Assembly: GCA_036004685.1 (NCBI GenBank)
Contig: DASYRE010000031.1
Span: 1 to 64,000 of the forward strand
Source of the DNA: Candidatus Polarisedimenticolia bacterium
Lineage (GTDB): Bacteria > Acidobacteriota > Polarisedimenticolia > Gp22-AA2 > AA152
Reading direction: 5' to 3'
DNA length: 64,000 bases
The notes under the pieces: model-generated
What the model was told of the DNA's origin: nothing
Seen by the model: only the letters and a program-made list of their open reading frames with translations
Database searches by the model: none
Shown: positions 8,677 to 17,923 of the stretch, in pieces
How positions within the stretch are numbered: position 1 is the stretch's first letter
Layout of the letters: every line of letters starts with the position of its first letter
Translations under genes and position numbers: made by a program

Positions 8677-10064
8677 TGGGCCCGCCCGAAGACCTCCATC
8701 CGACCGAGGCGATCTCCGCCTATCTGGACGGGGCCGCCGACCCCGAAGAAAGAGTCCGGGTGGAGGAGCACCTGCGCGACTGCGTCCTGTGCCGCGACTT
8801 GGTCGACGACTTTCGCGCCCTTTCCACCTCGGTGGCCTCCGAAGAGCCGCCGCCGATGCCTTCCTATCTCGCCACCCAGATTCGCTACCGGATCGAACAA
8901 GCCGCGAAGCGCAGCCAGCGCGACCGGCTCCGAACTCCCTTCTGGAGGAGCCCCTTCGCCCTGGCCGCGGCCGGAGTGGCGGTCGCCACACTGGTCTGGC
9001 TGGCGGTGCGCCAGCAGATGCCGCAGCCGGCGTCCCCGCCTCTCAGAGACCAGGATGCCGTGCAAGACGGCGCTGCCGCGACCCCCTCCTCGCCTCCCGA
9101 GGCCAAAGGGGTAAGCGGGACCTCCCTGGCCGAGAAGGAAAACTCCGACGCCATCATGGTCCACCTGGGGAAGGACCTGAACCGGCTTAATTCGAAGACT
9201 TCGCCGGAGACCGCCAAGAAGCAAGAGTCGATGGCCGACGAGAAGGCGCGCCCGGACGAGCGGCGGGCCTCGCAGGAGGAGAGCTTCAACGAAGCTCAGG
9301 AGACCGACGGCGACGCGAGCCCGGATCGGGCCGAGGGCTATGAGGACGCCCTGCAGACGGAGGGCGCGGCCGGCGGAAGCCGCGCCCCGGCACCTCAACC
9401 GCCCCCGGCGACGGCGGAGCCTTCGGAGCCGCCGGACAACGCCCCGCCGCCGGCCGGCACCGCCATGGGAGCCGGACCTGGGTATGGAGAGGCACAACCC
9501 CTCTCCGGCCGCCCGCGCAAGACGTACTATCCGGCAAGAGGGAAAGAAGCGCGGGAGATGGCCAAGGCGAAGGCAGACGCCGGGCGCGAAGCGCTTCTCG
9601 AGGCTCCGGCCCCCGGCCCGCGCTCGCTTCTTTATGAGACGCCGGAGGCCACCGTCACCCTCTCCGAGGAAGGGGTGATCACTCTGGTGCAGCGCGGCTA
9701 TGCCTGCTCGGTGAACGTCGCGACGCAACCGGCGGATGGAGGCAACCTCGTGGCGCCCTTCGAGCTGGAGGCCCTCTTCAACCGCGCCGCTTCCCGGGAA
9801 ATCGGGGCGTCCGCGGCCCGGGCCGAGGCGCCCGAAGACGCTTCCCAGCAGGACAAAGGGGCCCGGTCCAAGACCCTGACGCTCCGGGACTCGCAGGGAA
9901 GCATCATCTATAAGGCGCAGTACGGCGACTCCCCCGAAGTCGCCGCCTCCCGCTCCGTCCTCGATCTCGAAGCCGAGATCCGCCAGGCGGTCTGGACGCG
10001 CTTCCGCCCGAATCTCGAGCAACGCTGCGGCCCGATCCCCGGCAGACCGAGTCCTACTCCCTGA
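8676..10064 (+). CDS. Zinc-finger anti-sigma factor, membrane-anchored
   Basis: 462-residue protein starting at the ATG that overlaps the sigma stop codon. Residues about 10-55 are a zf-HC2 anti-sigma domain with the HxxxCxxC signature (EHLRDCVLC), which binds zinc and holds the sigma factor. A single transmembrane helix follows at about 91-111. The large outer part is rich in Ala, Pro, Glu and Gly, with a more ordered C-terminal stretch that shows beta-strand-like pattern and no recognised family. The layout suggests a sensor that holds the sigma factor until an envelope signal arrives. The extracytoplasmic region is longer than in classical RseA-like proteins. Confidence 0.85.
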   Translation: MGPPEDLHPTEAISAYLDGAADPEERVRVEEHLRDCVLCRDLVDDFRALSTSVASEEPPPMPSYLATQIRYRIEQAAKRSQRDRLRTPFWRSPFALAAAGVAVATLVWLAVRQQMPQPASPPLRDQDAVQDGAAATPSSPPEAKGVSGTSLAEKENSDAIMVHLGKDLNRLNSKTSPETAKKQESMADEKARPDERRASQEESFNEAQETDGDASPDRAEGYEDALQTEGAAGGSRAPAPQPPPATAEPSEPPDNAPPPAGTAMGAGPGYGEAQPLSGRPRKTYYPARGKEAREMAKAKADAGREALLEAPAPGPRSLLYETPEATVTLSEEGVITLVQRGYACSVNVATQPADGGNLVAPFELEALFNRAASREIGASAARAEAPEDASQQDKGARSKTLTLRDSQGSIIYKAQYGDSPEVAASRSVLDLEAEIRQAVWTRFRPNLEQRCGPIPGRPSPTP

Positions 10065-10267
10065 CGGCTTGTAAACTCCCCGCTTTGCCCGCCGGCTTTG
10101 GACGCTGCAATCGGTATCGCCGATCACCCGAAACCTAATCCTCCCGGCAACGTTCGATAAATAATGGCCGGAAACTCCGGCGGTGCGCTAAAAGCGCCTC
10201 AGATCTCTTAGAATCCCCCCGCGAGCCCGACCCCCGGGAGGGGCCGGCGCTGCGACAAGGAGGAGGC

Positions 10268-12931
10268 ATGTTCGCGAAGGCGTGGTTCCTGGCGGCGATC
10301 CTCGGCGTCCTCTTGGCCTCGCCGGCTCAGGCGGAGGCCCCGCCCACCCCGGAAGCCTATTTCAAGTTCCAGCCGGGCGCCGAAGGGCGCCTGATCGACT
10401 ACGAGCAGCTCCTCGGGTATCTGGAAGCGCTTGATAAAGCCTCGCCGCGCCTGGAGCTTCGTCGGATCGGCACGTCGCCCCAGGGCAAGCCGATGATGGT
10501 CGCCTTCATCTCGAGCGAAAAGAACATCGCGGGGCTCGACGGCCTGCGCGAGATCAACCAGCGCCTGGCGCTCGATCCGTCGATCCCCGATACGGAGCGC
10601 ACCGCGCTCACCGAACGAGGCCGCGTCTTTCTCCTGGCGACGCTGTCGATGCACGCCGACGAGATGGCGCCCACCCAGTCCTTTCCTCTCTACGCCTACG
10701 AGCTGGCCGTCACCCGCGATCCCGCCGTCGTCCGCCAGCTCGAGGAAACCGTCTGGATGATCGTGCCTTCCCAGAATCCCGACGGCCTCGACATGGTGGT
10801 GGAGAACTACCACAAGTATCGTGGGACGCCCTGGGACGGCTCGTCGCTGCCGCGCGTCTACCACCGCTACGTGGGCCACGACAACAACCGCGACTACGTC
10901 ACCCTCTCGCAGGAGGACACGCGCGCCATCGCGCGCCTGTACTCCACCGAATGGTTCCCGCAAGTCATGGTCGAGAAGCACGGCATGGGCTCGGCCGGGC
11001 CGCGCTATTACTGCCCTCCCAACCACGATCCGATCGCCGAGAACGTCGACGGGGAAGTCTGGAGCTGGATCAACGTCTTCGGCACCAACATGGCGCGCGA
11101 CATGGCGCACGACGGCCTCAAGGGCGTCTCGCAGCATTGGGAGTTCGACAACTACTGGCCCGGCTCGACCGAAACGGCGCTCTGGAAGAACAGCATCGCC
11201 CTGCTGACCGAGAACGCCACTCCCAACGGCGCCTCGCCCGTGTACATCGAGCCGAACGAGCTGGAAGGCGGAGGCAAGGGGCTGTCGGAGTACAAGAAGA
11301 GCGTGAACATGCCGGACCCGTGGCCGGGCGGATGGTGGCGGCTGAGCGACGCGGTGAATTACGAGCTGTCGTCGTTCCGGTCGTTGCTGCGCACCGCGGC
11401 CGAGAATCGTTTGGACCTCCTGCGCTTCCAGAACGATCTCTGCCGCCGCGAAGTCGCCCGCGGCCGGAGCCAGCCGCCTTACTACTTCGTCCTGCCGCCG
11501 AGCCAGCGCGATCGCGGCGAATGGGTCAATCTCGTCAACCTCCTCGCCGAGCACGGCGTGCGGCTGTTCCACCTGCCGCACGAAGTCGCCGCCGGCGGCC
11601 GGCGGTTCGAGGCGGGCTCGGTGGTCGTGCCTCTGGCGCAGCCCTTCCGTCCCTTCATCCAGGAGGTGATGGAGAAGCAGCGCTATCCGATCCGGCACTA
11701 CACGCCCGACGGCGAGATCATCCGCCCCTACGACATCACGAGCTGGTCGCTGCCGCTGCATCGCGGCGTCGCGGCGGAGGCCGTGGGCGCGCGGCTGCCG
11801 GAGATGGAAGCAGCGTGGCAGAGCTTGCAGACTCCCCTCACCCTCGGCAACCGCCCGTCGCGGCTGCCGGCCGGGACCTGGGGGATCGCGTTCCGGCCCG
11901 ACGAGAACGAAGCGTTCCGCGCCGCCTTCCTCGCCTTGGCGACCGGACGTTCCGTTAGCCGGACGACGACTCCGGCGAGCGCCGGCGGGAATCCTCTTCC
12001 CGCCGGAACCATCATCGTCCGCGGCGGGACGGGCACCCCCACGGAAGCGCTCCTAGAGAAGGTGGCCGTGCCTCCGGTCGTACTGACAGCCGACCCAGGC
12101 GGGAAGCTCGACCCCGTGAAGCTGCCGCGCGTCGCGCTCGTCGAAACCTACTTCCACGACATGGAGGCGGGATGGACCCGCTTCCTGTTCGACACTTACG
12201 GAGTCCCCTACAAGGTCGTGCACCCCGGCGAGATCGAGAAGCTCGACCTCGCGGCCGGCTACGATCTGATCGTCTTCCCCAACAACAGCAAGGAAGAGCT
12301 GATGGAGGGACACTTCAAGCAGGACGAGAAGGTTTCGATTCCCGATCTCCCGCCCGAGTTCCGCAAGGGGATCGGCTCGAAGGGGATGCAGAAGCTCATC
12401 GCGTTCGCCGAACAAGGCGGAGTCATTCTCGCTTGGGGAGAGTCTTGCGATCTCTTCCTCGGGGTCCAGGAGATCAAGCACGGCAAGGAGAAAGATGCGG
12501 AGGGGGAGGAATTCCAGCTCCCCGTCGAGAACGTCGCCAAGGAGCTGGGCAAGAAAGGCTTCGCCGTGCCGGGCTCCTGGATGCGCGCCCGCTTCGCCCA
12601 GGACAGCCCGCTGACCTGGGGGATGCCGGAAGAGGGCGGCTACTTCTTCCAGGGAAAGCCGGTGTTTCGCACGTCGGTGCCGGGGCCCGACATGGATCGC
12701 CGCGTCCTCGTCAGCCATCCCGAGACCGAGATCCTCCTCTCCGGCTTCGCCGAGAACGAGAAGCTCCTGGCCAACACCGTCGCCGGCGTCTGGGCCCGCA
12801 AAGGCCGCGGCCAGTTCGTCCTCTACACCTTCTCCCCCAACTTCCGCGGCTCGACCCCCTCCACCTCCAAGCTGATCTTCAACGCCCTGCTCATGCCGAG
12901 AATCACCTCGGCGAAAGCGACGGCCCCGTAG
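10268..12931 (+). CDS. Secreted M14-family zinc metallopeptidase
   Basis: 887-residue exported enzyme with a signal peptide (1-22, ending AQA). The peptidase M14 (zinc carboxypeptidase) signature is present: HADE (His129, Glu132) as the first two zinc ligands, GHDNNRDY (203-210), KHGMG with His238 as third ligand, and LLTENATPNG carrying the probable catalytic Glu. The remaining C-terminal half is a long extension containing a region like class I glutamine amidotransferase folds (GVILAWGESCDLFLG), as in other large bacterial M14 proteins. An excellent ribosome binding site (AGGAGGAGG) precedes the ATG. It probably cleaves peptides outside the cytoplasm; substrate unknown. The 203-base gap upstream shows only short palindromes. 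Confidence 0.88.
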   Translation: MFAKAWFLAAILGVLLASPAQAEAPPTPEAYFKFQPGAEGRLIDYEQLLGYLEALDKASPRLELRRIGTSPQGKPMMVAFISSEKNIAGLDGLREINQRLALDPSIPDTERTALTERGRVFLLATLSMHADEMAPTQSFPLYAYELAVTRDPAVVRQLEETVWMIVPSQNPDGLDMVVENYHKYRGTPWDGSSLPRVYHRYVGHDNNRDYVTLSQEDTRAIARLYSTEWFPQVMVEKHGMGSAGPRYYCPPNHDPIAENVDGEVWSWINVFGTNMARDMAHDGLKGVSQHWEFDNYWPGSTETALWKNSIALLTENATPNGASPVYIEPNELEGGGKGLSEYKKSVNMPDPWPGGWWRLSDAVNYELSSFRSLLRTAAENRLDLLRFQNDLCRREVARGRSQPPYYFVLPPSQRDRGEWVNLVNLLAEHGVRLFHLPHEVAAGGRRFEAGSVVVPLAQPFRPFIQEVMEKQRYPIRHYTPDGEIIRPYDITSWSLPLHRGVAAEAVGARLPEMEAAWQSLQTPLTLGNRPSRLPAGTWGIAFRPDENEAFRAAFLALATGRSVSRTTTPASAGGNPLPAGTIIVRGGTGTPTEALLEKVAVPPVVLTADPGGKLDPVKLPRVALVETYFHDMEAGWTRFLFDTYGVPYKVVHPGEIEKLDLAAGYDLIVFPNNSKEELMEGHFKQDEKVSIPDLPPEFRKGIGSKGMQKLIAFAEQGGVILAWGESCDLFLGVQEIKHGKEKDAEGEEFQLPVENVAKELGKKGFAVPGSWMRARFAQDSPLTWGMPEEGGYFFQGKPVFRTSVPGPDMDRRVLVSHPETEILLSGFAENEKLLANTVAGVWARKGRGQFVLYTFSPNFRGSTPSTSKLIFNALLMPRITSAKATAP

Positions 12932-12963
12932 GAAGTTGTGGGGAAACAATCAAGAGGGGCGAT

Positions 12964-13578
12964 TCAAGGCGTGAGGTGGCCGGCTGACTGCCAGGCCTTG
13001 ATCGCCTCGATGGGATGGACCAGCATGATGACGTTCAGCGTCAGGTTGTCGCGCACCCAGATCAGGCAGACGACCTCCATGACGAGGACCGCCGTGACGC
13101 TGACCCAGGGGCGCATCCGGGACGCGAACAGGAAGCCGAGCGCCACCATCACGACGTCGCTGCACGAATTGAGCACGCTGTCGCCGACGTAGCCTTGGGC
13201 GATCGTCGCCTCCCGGTAGCGGTTGATGATCACCGGAGAGTTCTCGAGGATCTCCCACCCCGCTTCGATCAGCAACGCGATCAGGAACCGGTAGCGCACC
13301 GGCAGCCGCCGCGCCACGAGCCACAGGAAGGCGAAGAACAGGATCCCGTGCACGACGTGTGAAAAGGAATAGGCGTCGAGAACCCGCTGCGAGTTCTCGC
13401 TGCTCCAGATGTCGCCGTCCCACCATCCGAACCTTCCGTCCGGCCCCAGCGGCGAGCGTCCGATCGATCTTTCGACGATCGCCGTCAGCGCGATCACGGC
13501 GAGCACGGCGAGGACAATCCACCGGTGGCTTCTCAAGAAGCTCAGAGCACGGCGCAGGCCGGGCTCAGGCTGGTGCAT
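12964..13578 (-). CDS. DUF2585 membrane protein, copy 1
   Basis: Membrane protein of the DUF2585 (UPF0314) family with about four or five hydrophobic helices. Family motifs are clear: GRFGWWDGDIWSSENSQR, DAYSFSHVVHGILF, EAGWEILENSP, QGYVGDSVLNSCSD and a C-terminal WVRDNLTLN segment. Function of the family is unknown. The ATG at 13578 is used; a TTG at 13614 is an in-frame alternative. A close paralogue lies directly upstream on the same strand, and the DNA in front of both starts is similar, so this is a tandem duplication. Confidence 0.85.
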   Translation of the reverse strand: MHQPEPGLRRALSFLRSHRWIVLAVLAVIALTAIVERSIGRSPLGPDGRFGWWDGDIWSSENSQRVLDAYSFSHVVHGILFFAFLWLVARRLPVRYRFLIALLIEAGWEILENSPVIINRYREATIAQGYVGDSVLNSCSDVVMVALGFLFASRMRPWVSVTAVLVMEVVCLIWVRDNLTLNVIMLVHPIEAIKAWQSAGHLTP

Positions 13579-13646
13579 GGGCTTTGATAGGTGAAGCGGG
13601 GTCGATAGGCACAAGCATCATTACCACATTTCAAGCGCGCAAGTGT

Positions 13647-14318
13647 TCAGGGTACGACGTGCCGAGCTGACTGCCAGGCCTGGACGACGGGGATGGGGTG
13701 GAGAACCCGCAGGACGCTCAACGTCAGGTTCTCACGCACCCAGAAGAGGCAGAAAAGCTCCAGGACGACGATGGCCGCCACGCTTGTCCGCAGGCGCATC
13801 CGCGAGGCGCACAGGAAGCCGAGCGCCATCATGAGGATGTCGCTGCAGGAATTGAGGATGCTGTCGCCGATATAGCCCTGAGCGATCGTCCCTGCGCGGT
13901 AGCGCTCGATGACGGGCCGCGAGTTCTCGAGGATTTCCCAGCCTGCCGCGAGCAGCAGCGCGATCAGCAGCCGGCGGCGAAGCGGAAGCCGCGGCGCGAC
14001 CAGCCACAACCCGGCGAAGAAGAGGATCCCGTGCACGATGTGCGAGAACGAATAGACGTCCATCACCCGCTGCGAGTTCCCGCTGCTCCAGATGTCGCCG
14101 TCCCACCAGCCGAACCGGCCGTCCGGTCCCAATGGCGAGCGCCCCATCGACGTCTCGACGGCCGCCGTCAGCACCAGCACCGCGATGGCGCCGAGGACGA
14201 TCCACCGATGGCTTCTCAGGAAGCTCAGGGCGCGGCGCAGGCCGGTCTCAGGCCAGCCTGTTGCATGGGCTTTGATAACTGATACTTGGTAGAAAGAGCT
14301 CATAGGCATAAGCATCAT
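13647..14318 (-). CDS. DUF2585 membrane protein, copy 2
   Basis: 223-residue paralogue of the downstream gene, with the same motifs (GRFGWWDGDIWSSGNSQR, SFSHIVHGILF, QGYIGDSILNSCSD, WVRENLTL). I start at ATG 14318 (ATG 14315 and 14309 also possible) because no ATG lies in frame closer to the conserved core. Comparison with copy 1 shows a 5-base length difference just after a shared AAAGCCCATGCA block. The ATG used in copy 1 is therefore out of frame here, and the N-terminus differs. Function unknown. Confidence 0.8.
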   Translation of the reverse strand: MMLMPMSSFYQVSVIKAHATGWPETGLRRALSFLRSHRWIVLGAIAVLVLTAAVETSMGRSPLGPDGRFGWWDGDIWSSGNSQRVMDVYSFSHIVHGILFFAGLWLVAPRLPLRRRLLIALLLAAGWEILENSRPVIERYRAGTIAQGYIGDSILNSCSDILMMALGFLCASRMRLRTSVAAIVVLELFCLFWVRENLTLSVLRVLHPIPVVQAWQSARHVVP

Positions 14319-14391
14319 TATTCTAGCCAGAATCGACGTCGGCGGCATTTCCTTGCAAATTCCAGGGTCAAGCGGTATATGAATCGACATC

Positions 14392-15723
14392 ATGTTTAGA
14401 AGAGCCCTCGCGCTGACGGCTTTCATCCTCTTCCACGGGTCACTCTCCGCTGCCGACTGCAGCGGGACTTCCGTGGGATTTCTGCCGCTCAACGACCTGG
14501 GGCCCGGCACCTACCAGGGGTTCGAGGGGGGCCTCTATCCGGGAGGCTCGAACGCGCGCCCCGCCTCGCACGAGCAGGCTCTCGATCGGGTGGGGCGCGT
14601 CATGCTCCTGGATCCGCAGGGACTGCCGGATGCCGCGAACGGCAAGATCGTCCTGATGTCGGTGGGCATGTCCAACACGACGCAGGAGTTCAGCACGTTC
14701 AAGCCGCTCGCCGACGCCGACCCGGTGAAGAATTCGCGGCTGGTCGTCGTCGATGCGGCGGAGGGCGGGCAGGATGCCACTATCATCTCGAATCCCGGAG
14801 CACTCTACTGGACGCACGTCGACCAGAAGCTCGCGAACGCCGGCGTGACCCCTTTGCAGGTGGAGGCGGTCTGGCTCAAGGAGGCGCGGGTGGGTCCCAC
14901 CGAGGCGTTTCCGCTGGACGCGCAGATCCTTCGCGACGAGCTGCGCTCCATCGTCCAGATCGTCAAGTCGCGCTATCCCAACACCCGCAGCGTCTATCTT
15001 TCGAGCCGGACCTACGCGGGATACGCGAGCTCGACGCTGAACCCGGAGCCCTACGCCTACCAGTCGGCCTTCTCGGTGAAGTGGCTCATCGAGGAGCAGC
15101 TCAACGGCAGCGCGGCGCTCAATTTCGATCCCGCCAAGGGGCCGGTGATGGCGCCCTGGCTCTCCTGGGGACCGTATCTTTGGGCCGACGGGCTCACCCC
15201 GCGCAGCGACGGGCTCACCTGGGCCTGCGACGACTTCCAGCCGACCGACGGCACCCATCCTTCGACCTTGGGGAGAAACAAGGTCGCCGGCCTCCTGCTC
15301 GATTTCTTCAAGACCGATCCGACGGCGGCGCGCTGGTTCGTGGACTGCTTTCCGTCGGATCCGGGAACCTTCGCGGCTCCTCCGGAGGCGCTTGGCCTGC
15401 GGGTGACGGAGGCGGGCGGCGGGGCGGTGGCGATTTCCTGGGCGAGTCTCGATCCGGTGGTGGGAGCCGGCGCGCTCTACGACCTCTTGAGCGGAGCGAT
15501 TTCCCAGCTGGTCTTCGATCGCGGATATGGACGGGCGGGCTGCCTCGCCAATTCCCTGGCCGACACCCCCTTCACCGACTCGCGCCCCGGGCCGCCGGTC
15601 GGCCAGGCAGCTTACTATCTGGTGCGCGGCCGGAACGCCTGTGGATTAGGAACCTACGGCGACAGCGGCTTCGTCCCCGATCCCCGTGACACGCTGGACG
15701 CCGGCACTCCCCCCTGCCCGTAG
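14392..15723 (+). CDS. Secreted SGNH-hydrolase-like protein
   Basis: 443-residue exported protein with a signal peptide (1-21). The body looks like an SGNH/GDSL-type fold: a strand followed by GMSNTTQEF with a candidate nucleophile Ser, a central SRYPNTRSVYLSSR segment, and near residue 280 DGTHPSTLGRNKVA, which carries a D-x-x-H pair typical of the SGNH catalytic dyad. After about residue 330 a smaller C-terminal domain with paired cysteines resembles a fibronectin-like fold. The same C-terminal style (GLGTYG-type ending) occurs in the PPC protein at 54.5 kb. Substrate unknown; carbohydrate esterase is possible. Confidence 0.65.
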   Translation: MFRRALALTAFILFHGSLSAADCSGTSVGFLPLNDLGPGTYQGFEGGLYPGGSNARPASHEQALDRVGRVMLLDPQGLPDAANGKIVLMSVGMSNTTQEFSTFKPLADADPVKNSRLVVVDAAEGGQDATIISNPGALYWTHVDQKLANAGVTPLQVEAVWLKEARVGPTEAFPLDAQILRDELRSIVQIVKSRYPNTRSVYLSSRTYAGYASSTLNPEPYAYQSAFSVKWLIEEQLNGSAALNFDPAKGPVMAPWLSWGPYLWADGLTPRSDGLTWACDDFQPTDGTHPSTLGRNKVAGLLLDFFKTDPTAARWFVDCFPSDPGTFAAPPEALGLRVTEAGGGAVAISWASLDPVVGAGALYDLLSGAISQLVFDRGYGRAGCLANSLADTPFTDSRPGPPVGQAAYYLVRGRNACGLGTYGDSGFVPDPRDTLDAGTPPCP

Positions 15724-15762
15724 CCAAGGCTCGGTACTCGCCTCCTCCTTCCCGGCTTCCCT

Positions 15763-15799
15763 GGTTGATTATCAACCGTGTAATGGTTGATTATCAGCC
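15763..15799. promoter_or_regulatory. Twin near-palindromes, candidate operator
   Basis: GGTTGATTATCAACC (15763-15777) and GGTTGATTATCAGCC (15785-15799) are two copies of a near-palindrome with starts 22 bases apart, close to two helical turns. Such spacing suits cooperative binding of a dimeric repressor. They lie between the stop of the SGNH-like gene and the DUF4097-type gene. The binding protein is unknown. Confidence 0.4.
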
Positions 15800-15911
15800 A
15801 CCAAGATGATGGAACTTTCCCGCGCTGATCTCCGTATTCCCGGTCATCTGCCGTCGTGCGTCTCAATGAGAAAGTCTGCCCGTGAAAAGTCTGGCCCTAA
15901 GAGGTTCGTCC

Positions 15912-16559
15912 ATGAAGAAGCTGCCCATCACCTTGAAGACGCTCCCCTTTGCCCTACCGTCCCTACTTGGCATCGTCGCCTTGGCCCTGCTCTTCCCCAC
16001 CACCGGCGCGCTTGCTGCAAGCCATGCTAATACTGAGGTCGAAGAGGTCGGGAAACAGCCCGTCCAGGTCGATTTCCCCTCCGGCGGCAACCTCAAGATG
16101 GACCTGTGCTCGAGCGGCGTGGAGATCATCGGCGTCGACAAGAACCGGGTCCTGGTCAGCTACGACGGCCCCAAAGACAACAGCCGGGTCAAGGTTAGCC
16201 TCAAGACATCTGGCTCCGAGGGGACGGTGGAGGTCGATGGCTGCACGCACGACAACTTCCGCATCACCATCGAGGTGCCCCGGCAGACCCATCTCCACGT
16301 GCGGATGGCGGCGGGCGAGCTCCGGGTGGAAGACATCACGGGCAACAAGGACCTGGAGCTGCACGCCGGCGAGCTGAACGTCGATCTCGGCAGGGCCGGA
16401 GATTACGCCCACGTCGAGGCATCGGTGATGACCGGCGAGGTCGAGGCGGCCGCCTTCGACGTCTCCAAGGGAGGGTTCTTCCGCTCCTTCGAGCGCAAAG
16501 GTCCCGGTCGCTACCGCCTCCACGCCCACGTCGGCTTGGGGCAGGTGACGATCAACTAG
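15912..16559 (+). CDS. Exported DUF4097-like beta-helix protein
   Basis: 215-residue protein starting at ATG 15912, preceded by AAGAGG at a 7-base spacing; an upstream GTG at 15882 is possible. Residues 1-36 are a signal peptide. The rest is made of short beta-strand repeats (FPSGGNLKMDLCSSGVEIIG, LRVEDITGNKDLELHAGELNV) typical of DUF4097/DUF2154-type putative adhesin domains. It resembles the better DUF4097 example at 50.6-51.4 kb but has fewer repeats. No sigma/anti-sigma pair lies beside it. Role probably at the envelope surface; function unknown. Confidence 0.7.
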   Translation: MKKLPITLKTLPFALPSLLGIVALALLFPTTGALAASHANTEVEEVGKQPVQVDFPSGGNLKMDLCSSGVEIIGVDKNRVLVSYDGPKDNSRVKVSLKTSGSEGTVEVDGCTHDNFRITIEVPRQTHLHVRMAAGELRVEDITGNKDLELHAGELNVDLGRAGDYAHVEASVMTGEVEAAAFDVSKGGFFRSFERKGPGRYRLHAHVGLGQVTIN

Positions 16560-16651
16560 ACAGAGGCCGTATCGCGGCGCACGAATCGCCCGAAGGTAGC
16601 GTTCGTGACCCGTGCGCTAACAAGCGAAGCTGTCATTATCGAAATCGGGCT

Positions 16652-16936
16652 ATCTCTAGCCGCAGAGTTCCGACGCATCCGGGCGAGGTTCTGCAAACGG
16701 AGTTCCTGGCGCCGCTCGGTCTGACACAAGTCAAGCTGGCCGAGCACATCGGGGTCTCCGTGCAGCGCATCAATGAAATCATTCGCGGGAAGCGCGGCAT
16801 CACGCCGGAGACTGCGTGGCTTTTCGCACAAGCCTTCGGCACGACCCCCCAGTTCTGGGTCAATCTCCAGACCAACCATGACCTGGCCAAGGCACATCCG
16901 ACCCGCAGCGTCCCAAAGCTCCGGAAGGCCGGCTAG
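16652..16936 (+). pseudogene. HigA-like antitoxin remnant lacking a start codon
   Basis: The reading frame from 16676 to the TAG at 16934-16936 encodes a clear HigA-family helix-turn-helix antitoxin: HPGEVLQTEFL, then LTQVKLAEHIGVSVQRINEI, RGKRGITPETA and FGTTPQFWVNLQ. Homologues begin about 8-12 residues before HPGE. In this copy that stretch reads through SSRRVPT with no ATG, GTG or TTG; the earliest usual start in frame is a GTG inside the recognition helix. No HigB toxin is adjacent. I read it as a decayed toxin-antitoxin module, unless an unusual start such as ATC at 16652 is used. Confidence 0.65.
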
Positions 16937-16967
16937 GGGAAGCGGCTGGGTTGCTGGGAATGTCGCC

Positions 16968-17885
16968 TTACGAGCAATACGCCTCCAGCTGGTCGAGCGT
17001 CATCGTCCAGCCCGCCTTGGCGCCCTTGGTGGCCTGCTCGATCTCCGGCGTCATCACGTGGAACGTCTGGCGGACGTGCAGCTTGGTCTTTGAACCCTGC
17101 TCCTCGAAGGTGACCACGGTCGACATCTGGCCGGCGGGACCGCCTTCGAACTCGCCCGTCCAGGACAGCTTCGCCGGCGGGACGATCTCACGGTACGTCC
17201 CGGTGAACGGGAAGTCCTTCCCGTCCGGGCCGCGCATCGCCATGCTGAAGCTGCCGCCCGGCCGGAAGTCCATCTTGTCGATGATCAGCTTGTAAGGCTT
17301 GGGCGCGAACCACTCCGCCATCTGTGCCGGCTTGGTCCATGCTTCGAAGACCCGGGCGCGCGGCGCATCGATGACGCGCTCCAGCACCAGCTCGAAGGCC
17401 GGCTTCTTGTCCAGATGCTCGGCCAGGCGTCCCAGAGTCTCCTCGCCGCCCTCGATCGCGCCGTACTCCTGGACCACGTGCTCGCGCGCCTCGGGCGTGG
17501 CGAAGACCATGTGGAGTGTCAGCTCGGTCCCGCCGCCGGCGGCCTTCAGGGACCAGGTGGCCCGGAAGCTCTCTCCCTTGGCCCCCTTTCGCCCGCCCGC
17601 GTTGGTGTAGACGATGCGCTCCGGGGGGACGATCTCCTCGAAGCGCGTCAGGTTCGGATACTCGACGCCGTCTGGGCCAATCATGATGTGCCGCCAGACG
17701 CCCCCCGGCTTGAACGCGAACTCCTCCGTCTTGGTCGTGAAGCCCTTCGGTCCCCACCAGCGCTCGACCTCGTCAAGATTGGTGATCGCCTGCCAGACGC
17801 GCTCCCGCGGCGCGTCGATGACCCGCGTGAAGCGGAGCTCCCGATCCGAAGTGTTCGTGGTGGCACCGGTCTTCGTGTCGCTCAT
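16968..17885 (-). CDS. Tandem SRPBCC (AHSA1-type) domain protein
   Basis: 305-residue cytosolic protein made of two SRPBCC/AHSA1 ligand-binding domains. The first (about 18-150) starts FTRVIDAPRERVWQAITN and continues WWGPKGF and FKPGGVWRH; the second (about 160-305) repeats this as LERVIDAPRARVFEAWT, EWFAPKPY and FRPGGSFSM. AHSA1 domains form a hydrophobic cavity; in ArsR-linked proteins the ligand is usually unknown. The ATG at 17885 has a GGAGA ribosome binding site. It is the second gene of an operon behind an ArsR regulator, an arrangement seen very often. A fragment of a related gene lies at 18522-18603. Confidence 0.88.
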   Translation of the reverse strand: MSDTKTGATTNTSDRELRFTRVIDAPRERVWQAITNLDEVERWWGPKGFTTKTEEFAFKPGGVWRHIMIGPDGVEYPNLTRFEEIVPPERIVYTNAGGRKGAKGESFRATWSLKAAGGGTELTLHMVFATPEAREHVVQEYGAIEGGEETLGRLAEHLDKKPAFELVLERVIDAPRARVFEAWTKPAQMAEWFAPKPYKLIIDKMDFRPGGSFSMAMRGPDGKDFPFTGTYREIVPPAKLSWTGEFEGGPAGQMSTVVTFEEQGSKTKLHVRQTFHVMTPEIEQATKGAKAGWTMTLDQLEAYCS

Positions 17886-17923
17886 CTTTCTCTCCGTGAA
17901 GTTCAGATTCGTTTTGGACCGTC

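Noticed and set aside
15812-15840. Third ECF-type promoter in front of the DUF4097-type gene
   Set aside because: GGAACTT is present with a partly similar spacer, but the -10 position reads GTATT and not TCTCA, so the match is half only.
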